Positions 1-9,132 of a stretch of DNA of 25,272 nt are shown here, piece by piece. A program made the translations under genes and the position numbers. The notes below the pieces were generated by a model that did not search any database, had not been told where the DNA came from, and was given only the letters and a program-made list of their open reading frames with translations. Every line of letters starts with the position of its first letter. Positions within the stretch are counted from its first letter, which is position 1. The stretch spans positions 6,604 to 31,875 of the forward strand of contig PACY01000015.1 in the NCBI GenBank assembly GCA_002700405.1. The letters run 5' to 3'. The DNA is from Flavobacteriaceae bacterium (GTDB lineage: Bacteria; Bacteroidota; Bacteroidia; Flavobacteriales; Flavobacteriaceae).

Positions 1-227
1 GGAGGAGAAATAATTAATTCCTTTTGAAGATTTCTAATTTTTATATATTCATCAAAAAGAATGGTTACTTCACTACTATTAAAATTATTTGTGAAATTTT
101 CAGGACTAGATTCTAATATTTTTGGAGGAGCTGTGTCGTAGTCTCCCCCTGAAGGAGTACCTCTATTTGCACAACTATGCACAAGAAGAATCACTATAAT
201 TCCAATAATATATTTTAATTCTTTCAT
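1..227 (-). CDS. Ig-like domain lipoprotein, 5' part only
   Basis: The gene begins at the ATG complementary to 225-227 and runs off the left edge, leaving 75 complete codons. The N-terminus MKELKYIIGIIVILLVHSCA is a lipoprotein signal peptide with a lipobox-like VHSC and Cys19 as the probable lipidated residue. It continues NRGTPSGGDYDTAPP and then a stretch rich in Ser, Asn and acidic residues ending DEYIKIRNLQKELIISPP. This pattern (Cys, PSGG, D-x-x-P-P, then S-P-x-N-x-x-x-N-F and FDEYI) is typical of Bacteroidota lipoproteins with an N-terminal SbsA/Big_5-like Ig domain, usually annotated only as Ig-like domain-containing protein. An envelope role is inferred; the specific function is unknown. 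It is divergent from glyS across 74 bp. Confidence 0.8.
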   Translation of the reverse strand, partial: MKELKYIIGIIVILLVHSCANRGTPSGGDYDTAPPKILESSPENFTNNFNSSEVTILFDEYIKIRNLQKELIISP

Positions 228-289
228 GTATTTAATACAAATTAACATATAATTTTAAAAAAAGCATTCCTTTAGTTAAAAGCGTTTTA

Positions 290-297
290 TATTTTTG
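290..297 (+). promoter_or_regulatory. Possible -7 element (TATTTTTG) before glyS
   Basis: TATTTTTG matches the Bacteroidota -7 consensus TAnnTTTG. No convincing TTTG -33 element lies 19-21 bases upstream. A start site about 6 bases downstream would fall at or just after the annotated ATG at 302, so either transcription is nearly leaderless, or translation begins at the second ATG (311), or this match is fortuitous in AT-rich DNA. Confidence 0.3.
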
Positions 298-301
298 TAA
301 G

Positions 302-1840
302 ATGAGTTCAATGGAAGATAAATTTAAAAAAGTAGTTTCCCACGCTAAAGAATACGGTTTTATTTTCCCCAGTAGTGAAATCTATGATGGATTAAGTGCT
401 GTTTACGATTATGGACAGAATGGTGTAGAATTAAAAAATAATATCAAAAATTATTGGTGGGCATCTTTAGTCCAAATGAACGATAATATTGTAGGTCTTG
501 ATAGCGCTATATTTATGCATCCCACTACATGGAAAGCATCAGGACATGTTGATGCATTTAATGACCCGTTAATTGACAATAAAGATTCCAAAAAAAGATA
601 TAGGGCAGATGTGTTAATTGAAGAGTATTGTCAAAAAATTGAATCAAAAATCAACAAAGAAATAGCCAAAGCAAAAAAGAGATTTGGAGATGATTTTGAC
701 CTAGATCAATTTACTAATACTAATGAAAGAATTATAGGATATAAAGAAAAAATTGAATCCATAACATCTCAATTGGCTAAAGCTCTTGAAGGGGATGATT
801 TAAAATCCTTAAAAAAGTTAATTTTAGATTTAGAGATAGTTGATCCGATTTCTGGCACTAAAAACTGGACTGATGTAAAGCAATTTAATTTGATGTTTAG
901 CACAAAAATAGGGTCTACAGCTAAATCAAGTTCAGATCTTTATTTAAGACCAGAAACTGCTCAAGGAATTTTCGTCAATTTTTTAAATGTTCAAAAATCT
1001 GCACGAATGAAAATTCCATTTGGAATAGCTCAAATTGGAAAAGCTTTTAGAAATGAAATTATAGCTAGGCAGTTTGTATTTAGGATGAGGGAATTTGAAC
1101 AAATGGAAATGCAATTTTTTGTAAAACCTGGAACTCAAAAAGAATGGTATGAAAAATGGAAGCAAAATAGAATGGCTTGGCATATGTCTTTAGGTCTTGG
1201 AGAAGAAAATTATAGGTTTCATGATCATATTAAATTAGCTCATTACGCTGACGCTGCTTCTGATATAGAGTTTAATTTTCCTTTTGGTTTTAAAGAGCTT
1301 GAAGGCATTCATTCTAGAACAGATTATGATTTGTCTCAACATGAAAAGCATTCGGGTAAAAAACTTCAATATTTTGACACTGAACTTAATGAAAGCTATG
1401 TGCCTTATGTTGTAGAAACATCTATTGGACTTGATAGGATGTTTTTAGCAGTTTTATCAAATTCACTTGTTGAAGAGCCACTAGAAAATAATTCTTCTAG
1501 AATAGTATTAAAAATCCCATCCGTTCTATCTCCTTATAAAGCAGCTATACTGCCATTAGTAAAAAAAGACGGATTATCAGAAATTGCTAAGGATATTTAT
1601 AATAAGCTAAAAGCAGAATTTAATATTATTTATGATGAGAAAGATGCCGTTGGCAGGAGATATAGAAGACAGGATGCTATTGGGACTCCTTTATGCATCA
1701 CTATAGATCATCAAACACTGGATGACAATTCGGTAACCATAAGAAATCGAGATACTATGGAGCAAAAAAGAATTGCTATTGCTAGTATATCAGATGAAAT
1801 AACAAAAGAGGTTAATTTAAAAAACTGGTTAGGACGTTAA
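302..1840 (+). CDS. glyS: Glycyl-tRNA synthetase (dimeric, alpha2 type)
   Basis: This is a class II aminoacyl-tRNA synthetase that charges tRNA-Gly in the cytoplasm. At 512 residues it is the usual length for the single-chain type found in Bacteroidota, not the split alpha/beta GlyQ-GlyS enzyme. Visible landmarks are the N-terminal SSEIYDGLSAVYDYGQNGVE, the FMHPTTWKASGHVDAFNDP block near residues 70-90, YLRPETAQG near 217-225, motif 2 with the conserved FRNEI and FRMREFEQMEMQFF near 248-275, and motif 3 SIGLDRMFLAVL near 373-385. A C-terminal anticodon-binding domain follows and ends NWLGR. The ATG at 302 is preferred because it gives the normal N-terminal length; the ATG at 311 is an alternative. 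It appears to be transcribed alone. Confidence 0.97.
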   Translation: MSSMEDKFKKVVSHAKEYGFIFPSSEIYDGLSAVYDYGQNGVELKNNIKNYWWASLVQMNDNIVGLDSAIFMHPTTWKASGHVDAFNDPLIDNKDSKKRYRADVLIEEYCQKIESKINKEIAKAKKRFGDDFDLDQFTNTNERIIGYKEKIESITSQLAKALEGDDLKSLKKLILDLEIVDPISGTKNWTDVKQFNLMFSTKIGSTAKSSSDLYLRPETAQGIFVNFLNVQKSARMKIPFGIAQIGKAFRNEIIARQFVFRMREFEQMEMQFFVKPGTQKEWYEKWKQNRMAWHMSLGLGEENYRFHDHIKLAHYADAASDIEFNFPFGFKELEGIHSRTDYDLSQHEKHSGKKLQYFDTELNESYVPYVVETSIGLDRMFLAVLSNSLVEEPLENNSSRIVLKIPSVLSPYKAAILPLVKKDGLSEIAKDIYNKLKAEFNIIYDEKDAVGRRYRRQDAIGTPLCITIDHQTLDDNSVTIRNRDTMEQKRIAIASISDEITKEVNLKNWLGR

Positions 1841-1859
1841 TTCTTAGTAAAAGAATTTT
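1839..1859 (+). terminator. Weak candidate terminator after glyS
   Basis: A 7-bp AATTCTT/AAGAATT stem with a 5-base AGTAA loop overlaps the glyS stop codon. It is followed by only two extra T residues. The stem is all A/T except one G-C pair, so termination strength is doubtful. Confidence 0.3.
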
Positions 1860-1946
1860 ATATTCTGAAACAAAAACCATAAATTACGCCACTTTTTAAG
1901 ACTAAATAAAGAAGTTTAAAAATCTAAATTCAAAAAAAATAAAACC

Positions 1947-4856
1947 ATGAATAAACTATCCGCAATAACATTAGTATTAACCTTGCTATTATCTACATTC
2001 ATTTTTGGTCAGAATCCAGACAGAATAGGACCTATAGAAACAGGAACATCTCAAGAAATGTATGAAGTTCCTTCATTAGCCTCTAAATGGAATGAATTAA
2101 TTCCTTATGTAGATGAAGTGAAAGAAATACAAGATGGAAAGGCAACACCTTATGGTATTGTTGCAGGGAAAGGTTCTTCGGGAGAGGATCTGTTAGCAGA
2201 GAATCAAGCAGAATTATATCAAAAAATTCAAGGTAAAACACCTAGTATTGTATTCGAAGCAGCTCTTTCAAGTTCATCACCAACGGATCCTGCTGGAGCT
2301 GTTGGACCTAATCATTATGTGGCTGTTTTTAATACTGGCTTTAGGGTATTTGATAAAGAAGGAGAAGCATTGACAGCACAATTATCACCAGCAAATGTTT
2401 TTGGAATTGGTAGTTTTTGTTGTGATCTAACAGTTTCTTATGATGCTGCAGCAGATAGATTTGTTATGTCAATCTTAGGTAACGGTTGGACTGTTGCTGT
2501 ATCTCAAGGTCCTGATCCAATTAATGATGGATGGTATGTATACAATTGGGGTACTGGAAGTGACTATCAAAAACTTTCTATTTGGAGTGATGCCTATTAT
2601 GTAACAGATAATCCTCCTGCACTTCATGCTTTAGAGAGAGATGCAATGATTGCTGGAGATCAAACAGCGCAATTTGTAGCTTTTTCTTTACCTGGCTTAC
2701 CTGGTACTGGTTTTAGAAGCCCTCAAGCATTTAATGTTACTGACGATAATTTGCCTGCTGCAGGATCAGCTCCAATAGTTTTTATGGCTGACGATCAATG
2801 GGCAGGAGGGTCTTCTGATCATCTAAAGATATGGACAGCAGATGTTGATTGGGATAATACAGGCAATTCAACTATTTCTTCATCTCCTCAAGAAATATCA
2901 ACAACACCTTTTATATCTATATTTGATGGAGGAAGTTGGGATAATTTACAACAACCAGGAGGAGGAGCAATAGATGCGTTACAATCTACAATAATGAACC
3001 AAGCACAGTTTAGAAAATTCTCTTCACATAACTCTGCTATTTTGAATTTTGTAGTTAATATTAGTGGTGATGCTACTAATTTAGCCGGTGTGCGTTGGTT
3101 TGAATTACGTCAAGATGGAGATGGTCAGGAATGGTCATTATATCAAGAAGGAACCTATGCAGCGCCTAATGGAAAGCATGCATGGAATGCAAGTATGGCA
3201 ATGGACCTTCAAGGAAATATTGGTTTAGGATATAGTGGAATGGGCGGAGATAATGATCAGTTTGTAAGCACATACTATACTGGTAGATATGCTTCAGATG
3301 CTTTAGGAACTATGAGTATATCGGAAGAAATAATTCAAGCAGGAACAGGTAATATATCTGGCACTAGATTTGGAGATTATTCTAAACTAGCTGTTGATCC
3401 TTCAAATGACAAAGCATTTTGGTTTAATAACGAGTTAATCTCAGGATCAAGAGCAAATGTTGTTGGAGTCTTCCAAATTGCAGCTAATTTTGCTAATGAT
3501 GTGGGTGTAGTAAATATTGACTCTCCTGTCTCTGGCACATTAACTGCTAGTGAAGATGTTACTGTAACTATTTTTAATTATGGAGAAAATGATGCTTCAA
3601 ATTTTGATGTTACTTATCAGGTTGATGGAGGTGCTACTATTACAGAAACTTATACTGGAACTATTGGTTCTGCGCTAACAGATCAGTTTACTTTTTCTGC
3701 CACCACAGATATGTCTACAGTAGGAAGCACATATGCTATTACAGCAAGTACAATGATGTCTGGAGATGAGGACACTACAAACGACTCGTATACCACAGAT
3801 GTAGTTCATTTAAATGCAAATGATATAGGAGTCTCTGCTATTAGCTCTCCTTCTTCAGGAACTAACTTGTCTGCTACTGAACAAATAACAGTAACTATAA
3901 CAAATTATGGTGGTGCTACTCAAACAGATTTTGATGTTACAATTGATTTAGATGGAACAATTATTACAGAAACTGTTGCGGGACCATTAGAAGGAAATTC
4001 TACTATTGATTATACTTTTGTTTATCTTGCTGATCTTTCTGCATTTGGTTCTTATAGTATTACGGCATATACTTCATTAGCCTCTGATTATGATAACTCT
4101 AATGATTCAACTAGTGTTACTGTAAATAATGCCAATTGCACTCCAGAATCAAATTGTCTGTATAATAGTGCTCCAGGAGATGGCTTTCAGCTTGTTGCAA
4201 TAGGCGATATATATAATGAAACTGGATGTTCTGATGGTGGATATGGAGATTACACAGCTATTTCCACAGATTTGGCACAAGGTGATACATATCCTTTAAC
4301 ACTTACAACAAATTATGGAAGTCAGAATGTCAGAGTATGGATTGATTATAACGATGATTTTGTCTTTTCATTAGATGAATTAGTAGTTGATAATTATGTG
4401 CTTGGCCTTGGACAAGGAAATGTCTCTATCACAGGTAATGCTGTTGTTTCAATTCCAAGTGATGCAGCTTTAGGACAGCATATAATGCGTTTGAAGTCAA
4501 ATTGGAATGCTTTAGTTCCTGATGATGCCTGTGAAGGTACAACATGGGGAGAGACAGAAGATTATACAGTTAATATTGTCACTTCACTTGGAATAGATGA
4601 TGTCAATCAAAATTCTGAATTTTCAGTAGTTAGTTTAGGCAACAATCAGTTTGATGTAAACTTAAACTCACCATATGTTGGAAAAATTGAATTGACAGTT
4701 TACAATGTTCTTGGGCAAAGAATGGTTTTCCATAGATTTGAAAATACAGGAACATTTAATTATGATTTAGATATGTCTTATGTAGCTAAAGGCGTTTATT
4801 TAGTGAAAGTAGGAAATAGTTCTTTTGGTAAAGTTCAGAAGATTATTGTTGAATAA
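1947..4856 (+). CDS. Large secreted T9SS cargo protein with CARDB and GEVED modules
   Basis: This 969-residue secreted protein has a Sec signal peptide (MNKLSAITLVLTLLLSTFIFG, about residues 1-21). Residues 90-515 form a Trp/Asp-rich region with several bladed repeats (VGPNHYVAVFNTGFRVFDK, LSYDAAADRFV-like, KHAWNASMAMD), suggesting a beta-propeller. Two CARDB-like adhesion modules follow at about 517-625 and 627-730, both opening ND[VI]GV and containing TVTI-NYG. A GEVED module (about 731-880) has paired Cys residues and VWIDYNDD, then W-G-E-T-E-DYT. The tail (about 893-969) is a type A type IX sorting domain with NVLGQRM, AKGVYLVKV and KIIVE. It should be exported by Sec and then T9SS and attached or released at the cell surface. 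Substrate is unknown; no catalytic residues are recognisable. Confidence 0.88.
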   Translation: MNKLSAITLVLTLLLSTFIFGQNPDRIGPIETGTSQEMYEVPSLASKWNELIPYVDEVKEIQDGKATPYGIVAGKGSSGEDLLAENQAELYQKIQGKTPSIVFEAALSSSSPTDPAGAVGPNHYVAVFNTGFRVFDKEGEALTAQLSPANVFGIGSFCCDLTVSYDAAADRFVMSILGNGWTVAVSQGPDPINDGWYVYNWGTGSDYQKLSIWSDAYYVTDNPPALHALERDAMIAGDQTAQFVAFSLPGLPGTGFRSPQAFNVTDDNLPAAGSAPIVFMADDQWAGGSSDHLKIWTADVDWDNTGNSTISSSPQEISTTPFISIFDGGSWDNLQQPGGGAIDALQSTIMNQAQFRKFSSHNSAILNFVVNISGDATNLAGVRWFELRQDGDGQEWSLYQEGTYAAPNGKHAWNASMAMDLQGNIGLGYSGMGGDNDQFVSTYYTGRYASDALGTMSISEEIIQAGTGNISGTRFGDYSKLAVDPSNDKAFWFNNELISGSRANVVGVFQIAANFANDVGVVNIDSPVSGTLTASEDVTVTIFNYGENDASNFDVTYQVDGGATITETYTGTIGSALTDQFTFSATTDMSTVGSTYAITASTMMSGDEDTTNDSYTTDVVHLNANDIGVSAISSPSSGTNLSATEQITVTITNYGGATQTDFDVTIDLDGTIITETVAGPLEGNSTIDYTFVYLADLSAFGSYSITAYTSLASDYDNSNDSTSVTVNNANCTPESNCLYNSAPGDGFQLVAIGDIYNETGCSDGGYGDYTAISTDLAQGDTYPLTLTTNYGSQNVRVWIDYNDDFVFSLDELVVDNYVLGLGQGNVSITGNAVVSIPSDAALGQHIMRLKSNWNALVPDDACEGTTWGETEDYTVNIVTSLGIDDVNQNSEFSVVSLGNNQFDVNLNSPYVGKIELTVYNVLGQRMVFHRFENTGTFNYDLDMSYVAKGVYLVKVGNSSFGKVQKIIVE

Positions 4857-4880
4857 ATTATAATTTAATTCTAATATTAG

Positions 4881-4917
4881 ATATCCGCCTACTTTAATAG
4901 TAGGCGGATATTTTTTT
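4881..4917 (+). terminator. Strong intrinsic terminator of the T9SS cargo gene
   Basis: A perfect 12-bp stem (arms 4881-4892 and 4900-4911, core CCGCCTAC/GTAGGCGG) with a 7-base TTTAATA loop is followed by a T run to 4917. The T run overlaps the stop codon of the convergent gene ending at 4916. There is no matching T tract in the minus direction, so it mainly serves the plus strand. Confidence 0.93.
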
Positions 4918-7900
4918 AGAAGATAGCTCGAAGCTGAATAGTGCCATTATGTATGGAATTACTATTCTCGCTTTTACGTCCAAAATAGGAAAGGTTTAGA
5001 TCTAAGAATTTAGTTAATTTTTTTTGTGCAGTAAAAGACCATGTGTAATTAGATCCTACTTGTAGGCCTTCCATTACTATATATCCAATAATACTATTAG
5101 GATTGCCTTCAAATGAATTACTAAAATAATTAAATTCAGAGCTAAAATTTATTTTTTCTCTATTTGAAATAGAACATGAAATACCAATTTTTTGTTGTTT
5201 AAGTGATTCAAGATTTCCTATAGTATTTTCATTTGTAGAATATTGATAGTAAAAATTTAATCTGTTTGATTCATTAAATAAATAAGTCATTTTAGGGTTT
5301 ATTTTAAATTGATCTAGATTATAATTTTTACTATCAAAGTTCTCACTAATACTCTCTTTATTTTCAAGGGTTGAATTGATTTCTAATAGCCAATTAGTAT
5401 TTAGCTTATGGATAAAGTTTATTTGATTAGACTCCAAATTATTCTCTATATAACCAAATGAAAGTGTATTTTTTGATTTGTTTAGTGAATAGCTATAGGT
5501 TGTTGAAAAATCTTGCTTACCCCTATTGTAATTTAGGCTATTTTTAAAGTTTGAAATTAATCCTAGTAATCCATCAGTTGGTAAGTAAAATGGATTAAAA
5601 TTAAAATTCTCAATATCTTGATTTGTTTTTTTATCTATCATGTATTGGGATTGATTAGAAAAATGTGAAAGAAATTTTTTAAACTTTTTTTCAGAATTTT
5701 TCCATTTATGAAAATTGATTGCTAGAGATTGACTAAATCTATTTTGATATGTCTTTAAATAAATTTGGTTTGGAAGAAAGACTCTAATGTAAAGGCCCTC
5801 ATCTTGAAATTGAGCTAGTTCAAATTCTTCAAGCTCTTGTATTCCATTATCATTAATGTCTATCCATTTATAATGTCCTAATCCTGGTTCTACTTGGATA
5901 TATGTAAACTCTTGCTGAGGAAGATTCCCAGAATTTGTTTCATATAACAAATTAGATTGTATTATTTGATCAAATAATTTTTGATTATATATTAATCTTG
6001 AATTAAGAAATTTTTCAATTTTTTCACTACTCGTTCTAGTCATCTCCCTATAGTTAATAAACATATTTAAATTACTTTTAGAATTCTTTAATAATTGTGA
6101 TTTTAAGTATAAAATATTTGACGAATTAACCTTGCCTAGTCTATCTCCTATTAGGCTATCATTAATTCTTTTCTTATATCCAATCTCAATATATTTTTCT
6201 GAAAGATCACCAATTCCTGTAGCTATTTCATATAATTTATATCCGTGATTTGAGTTTGAGAGCACATTGTTCAATAAATCTGTTTTTAAATTCTTCTCCC
6301 CTTCAAAATTAATTCTAGACCAGCCTTTATTATAGCTTATTTTTAGTTTATTGTATGTCCTTGCAAATTCAGATTCATATATTGTAGATTCAGAATTTAA
6401 AATACTAGAATTAGAATCAAAATCAATGGTTTTATTTTTTAAATTAATATCTAATAGCTGCCTAATTCCATCGTAATCTTCTTCAAATTTTAAATTCTCG
6501 TAGTTATACTTTATTTCACCAATATTTTGATTAACGATATTTATTCCCGCTTTAAGTAAGAGTTGATTTTTTGCTCGATCAATAAATGAATAGTTTGTTA
6601 TTGAATCTAGATTCCAATCCCTATTAAATTCTGGATTGTATATTATTTCAATTGATTGAAAATCTTTATTTATATATTCTAAATCAGCATTCGTATTAAT
6701 CTCCCAAATTGTTTTCTTCATTAGTTGATTAGATGATGATATTTTTGCTGCAATTCCATTGTTATTATTGTCATCTATATTTGAAAAAAGGTTTTTGTCA
6801 TTTTTGCTTGATGCTATTTCAAATCTTATGCTATTCTTTTCATTTGGTTTATAGTGCCCATTTATAACAGCCATTTGCAATTTTTCTGGAGCAATAAGCT
6901 TAACAATTGGATTATATTCTCCTTGTTTAATTCCGTTAATAGGAGCTACATATTCATAGATATTATCAATTGCATTATTGGTCAGAAGAAGATAGTCTCC
7001 TTGATTAATTCCAGTATTTGTAAATTTAACTGAAAACAATTCATCATTTGGATCATTTGAGTATGTATATACTTCCACGCCATTAACAATTTCTTTTTTA
7101 TATAGAATTCTGTTTTCGCTATAAGACTCTTGATATGCCGATGGAGCATTCATTAGATTGTTATCATCTCCAGCTTCACTTAAAATGGAGATTTGCTCGT
7201 TAGATAAGCTTTGTTGAAGTGATTGATTTTTAATATCATTCTCATTATAGAATGAAATATTTAATTTAATTTTTTCTCTATTTAATTCAGCCCCTGCAAA
7301 ACCTATGAATCTTGAATAATTTCTTTCACTAACCTGGTAGTTTATGTTAATTCTCATATCGTCGGTTATTGGCAGTGTTGTATTAAAAATTATCTCTCCT
7401 GCATTATAATTAATAGTGTAATCTTTATCAATTCCTCTTTCTAGTTTTGAACCATTTATAAAAACACTCTCACTTCCTGAAACTACTAGTACATAAAGCT
7501 CTCCTCTTGATCCAATTAATTTGTATGGTCCTTGGTTGCCATCTTGCCCCTGAAAATTACTAGTTTTAAACTGTCCTTTTACTATTGCCCCAGATCCAAA
7601 TATTTTCAGATCATCAGTTATGTTTGAATTAAAGTATAGACCTTGAATTCTTTTTTCAAATTTTCCAAAATATGATTTATTATTTTTTAGGTCAATATCT
7701 CCTGCACGTATTTTCCAGTCATCACTAGTTAATTCAATGAATATTTGATCAAATTCGTCTAACCTTTGAGAATACCCGTTGTCTTGTAAAGGAATTCCCG
7801 CATCTTGTATGGAAGCTTTTAGAAATACTTTTTCGCTTAATTTCCCTGATATTTGAAGGTCTAGCTCACTATTTAAAACAGAATTTTGATTATTTCCTAT

Positions 7901-8191
7901 CGTAAATCCCCTAGAAATGCTTCCAGAACTTTCTAGTCCATCAAACAATAGTTGCTGCTGGTTAATATTAGTACTGGAAATCTTATATAATTTATTAAGA
8001 TTCTCGTTATTTGAAATAATATTTCTCTTATCTAAATTATAATATTCCCTAGTTAAAAAATCTGGGTATTTGTTTTGTTTTTCTATAGAATCAATTTCAA
8101 TATTATTATAAATGGAATCCTTTAAAAACAATTCATTTGAATAGCTATTAATGGTTATAGATAATAGAATTAGCCAGTTTAAATACTTCAT
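4916..8191 (-). CDS. Large outer-membrane protein of unknown function
   Basis: This 1091-residue protein has a signal peptide (about residues 1-18, MKYLNWLILLSITINSYS) and a long run of alternating polar/hydrophobic segments ending GTIQLRAIF. The terminal Phe is typical of beta-barrels inserted by BamA. Residues 228-270 contain GELYVLVVSGSESVFINGSK, then ERGIDKDYTINYNAGEIIF, a block I recognise from large Bacteroidota surface proteins, including SprA-like ones (general form G-S-E-x-V-x-x-[DN]-G-x-x-L-x-R-G-x-D-x-DY-x-I-x-Y). Near residues 773-790 is DINDNGIQELEEFE, a calcium-loop-like DxNxNG motif. No T9SS tail and no plug domain are seen, so it is neither cargo nor a TonB receptor. Function is not known. 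It diverges from xth by 93 bp. Confidence 0.8.
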   Translation of the reverse strand: MKYLNWLILLSITINSYSNELFLKDSIYNNIEIDSIEKQNKYPDFLTREYYNLDKRNIISNNENLNKLYKISSTNINQQQLLFDGLESSGSISRGFTIGNNQNSVLNSELDLQISGKLSEKVFLKASIQDAGIPLQDNGYSQRLDEFDQIFIELTSDDWKIRAGDIDLKNNKSYFGKFEKRIQGLYFNSNITDDLKIFGSGAIVKGQFKTSNFQGQDGNQGPYKLIGSRGELYVLVVSGSESVFINGSKLERGIDKDYTINYNAGEIIFNTTLPITDDMRININYQVSERNYSRFIGFAGAELNREKIKLNISFYNENDIKNQSLQQSLSNEQISILSEAGDDNNLMNAPSAYQESYSENRILYKKEIVNGVEVYTYSNDPNDELFSVKFTNTGINQGDYLLLTNNAIDNIYEYVAPINGIKQGEYNPIVKLIAPEKLQMAVINGHYKPNEKNSIRFEIASSKNDKNLFSNIDDNNNNGIAAKISSSNQLMKKTIWEINTNADLEYINKDFQSIEIIYNPEFNRDWNLDSITNYSFIDRAKNQLLLKAGINIVNQNIGEIKYNYENLKFEEDYDGIRQLLDINLKNKTIDFDSNSSILNSESTIYESEFARTYNKLKISYNKGWSRINFEGEKNLKTDLLNNVLSNSNHGYKLYEIATGIGDLSEKYIEIGYKKRINDSLIGDRLGKVNSSNILYLKSQLLKNSKSNLNMFINYREMTRTSSEKIEKFLNSRLIYNQKLFDQIIQSNLLYETNSGNLPQQEFTYIQVEPGLGHYKWIDINDNGIQELEEFELAQFQDEGLYIRVFLPNQIYLKTYQNRFSQSLAINFHKWKNSEKKFKKFLSHFSNQSQYMIDKKTNQDIENFNFNPFYLPTDGLLGLISNFKNSLNYNRGKQDFSTTYSYSLNKSKNTLSFGYIENNLESNQINFIHKLNTNWLLEINSTLENKESISENFDSKNYNLDQFKINPKMTYLFNESNRLNFYYQYSTNENTIGNLESLKQQKIGISCSISNREKINFSSEFNYFSNSFEGNPNSIIGYIVMEGLQVGSNYTWSFTAQKKLTKFLDLNLSYFGRKSENSNSIHNGTIQLRAIF

Positions 8192-8284
8192 ATACTACAT
8201 TAAACTAAAAATAATCTAAAATATTTTATTAAAATAATTTCATTCATAATAGAAACTTATTAGTTCATTACATATTTTAGTGTT

Positions 8285-9049
8285 ATGAAAATCATTTCAT
8301 ATAATGTAAATGGGATAAGAGCTGCAATTAAAAAAGGGTTTCTTAATTGGCTTGTTTCCGAAGATCCTGATATAATTTGTTTACAAGAAATTAAGGCGCT
8401 TAAAGAGCAGCTAGATTTAAGTTTATTTGAACAAGCTGGCTATCCTTATCACTATTGGTTCAGTGCTCAAAAGAAAGGCTATAGTGGTGTAGCTATTTTA
8501 TCCAAGACAAAACCTATCCATGTGGAGTATGGTACGGGAATTGAATCAATGGATTATGAGGGTAGAAACATTAGACTAGATTTTAAGGAATTTTCAGTAA
8601 TGAGTTTATATCTCCCTTCTGGAACTAATTTGAATAGACTTCAGCATAAATTAGAGTATATGGATATGTTTCAGGACTATATTAATTCATTAAGATCATC
8701 GTTTGGGAATTTAATTATTGCAGGAGATTATAATATATGTCATAAAGCAATAGATATTCATGATCCAATAAGAAATAAAAATGTGTCTGGATTTTTGCCG
8801 GTTGAAAGAGAGTGGCTTCAGAATTTTATTGATTCAGGATTTATAGACTCCTTTAGATATTTTTCTGACCAACCACATAGGTATAGTTGGTGGAGTTATA
8901 GGGCAAATTCAAGAGCAAATAATAAGGGCTGGAGAATAGACTATATAATGGTTACTAATGGTTTAAATAATCATCTTATAAATTCTAATATATTAAATAA
9001 TATATTTCATAGTGATCATTGTCCAATTTCTGTTGAGCTTGATATTTAA
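8285..9049 (+). CDS. xth: Exodeoxyribonuclease III (AP endonuclease)
   Basis: This is a cytoplasmic base-excision-repair nuclease of the exonuclease III/APE1 (EEP) family. It cleaves 5' of abasic sites and removes 3' blocking groups and nucleotides. All catalytic landmarks are present: SYNVNG with Asn7, CLQEIK with Glu35, LYLPSG with Tyr109, IAGDYN with Asp148 and Asn150, WRIDYI with Asp219, and HSDHCP with Asp244-His245. The 254-residue length is normal. It is transcribed away from the large outer-membrane protein gene and ends before a bidirectional terminator shared with rng. mutY, another base-excision-repair gene, lies about 2.3 kb away but is in a separate transcription unit. Confidence 0.96.
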   Translation: MKIISYNVNGIRAAIKKGFLNWLVSEDPDIICLQEIKALKEQLDLSLFEQAGYPYHYWFSAQKKGYSGVAILSKTKPIHVEYGTGIESMDYEGRNIRLDFKEFSVMSLYLPSGTNLNRLQHKLEYMDMFQDYINSLRSSFGNLIIAGDYNICHKAIDIHDPIRNKNVSGFLPVEREWLQNFIDSGFIDSFRYFSDQPHRYSWWSYRANSRANNKGWRIDYIMVTNGLNNHLINSNILNNIFHSDHCPISVELDI

Positions 9050-9096
9050 CTCTATACTATATATTAATAAATATTAATTAAGTATCGAGATATGTC

Positions 9097-9131
9097 AAAA
9101 AAAAATCCTGCTATATTAACAGGATTTTTTT
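9097..9131. terminator. Bidirectional terminator between xth and rng
   Basis: TCCTG (9106-9110) pairs with CAGGA (9120-9124) around the 9-base loop CTATATTAA. A nine-A run (9097-9105) lies on the left and a seven-T run (9125-9131) on the right, extending the stem with A-T pairs. It sits between two convergent genes and has U tracts in both orientations. The right edge abuts the rng stop codon. Confidence 0.88.
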
Positions 9132-9132
9132 A

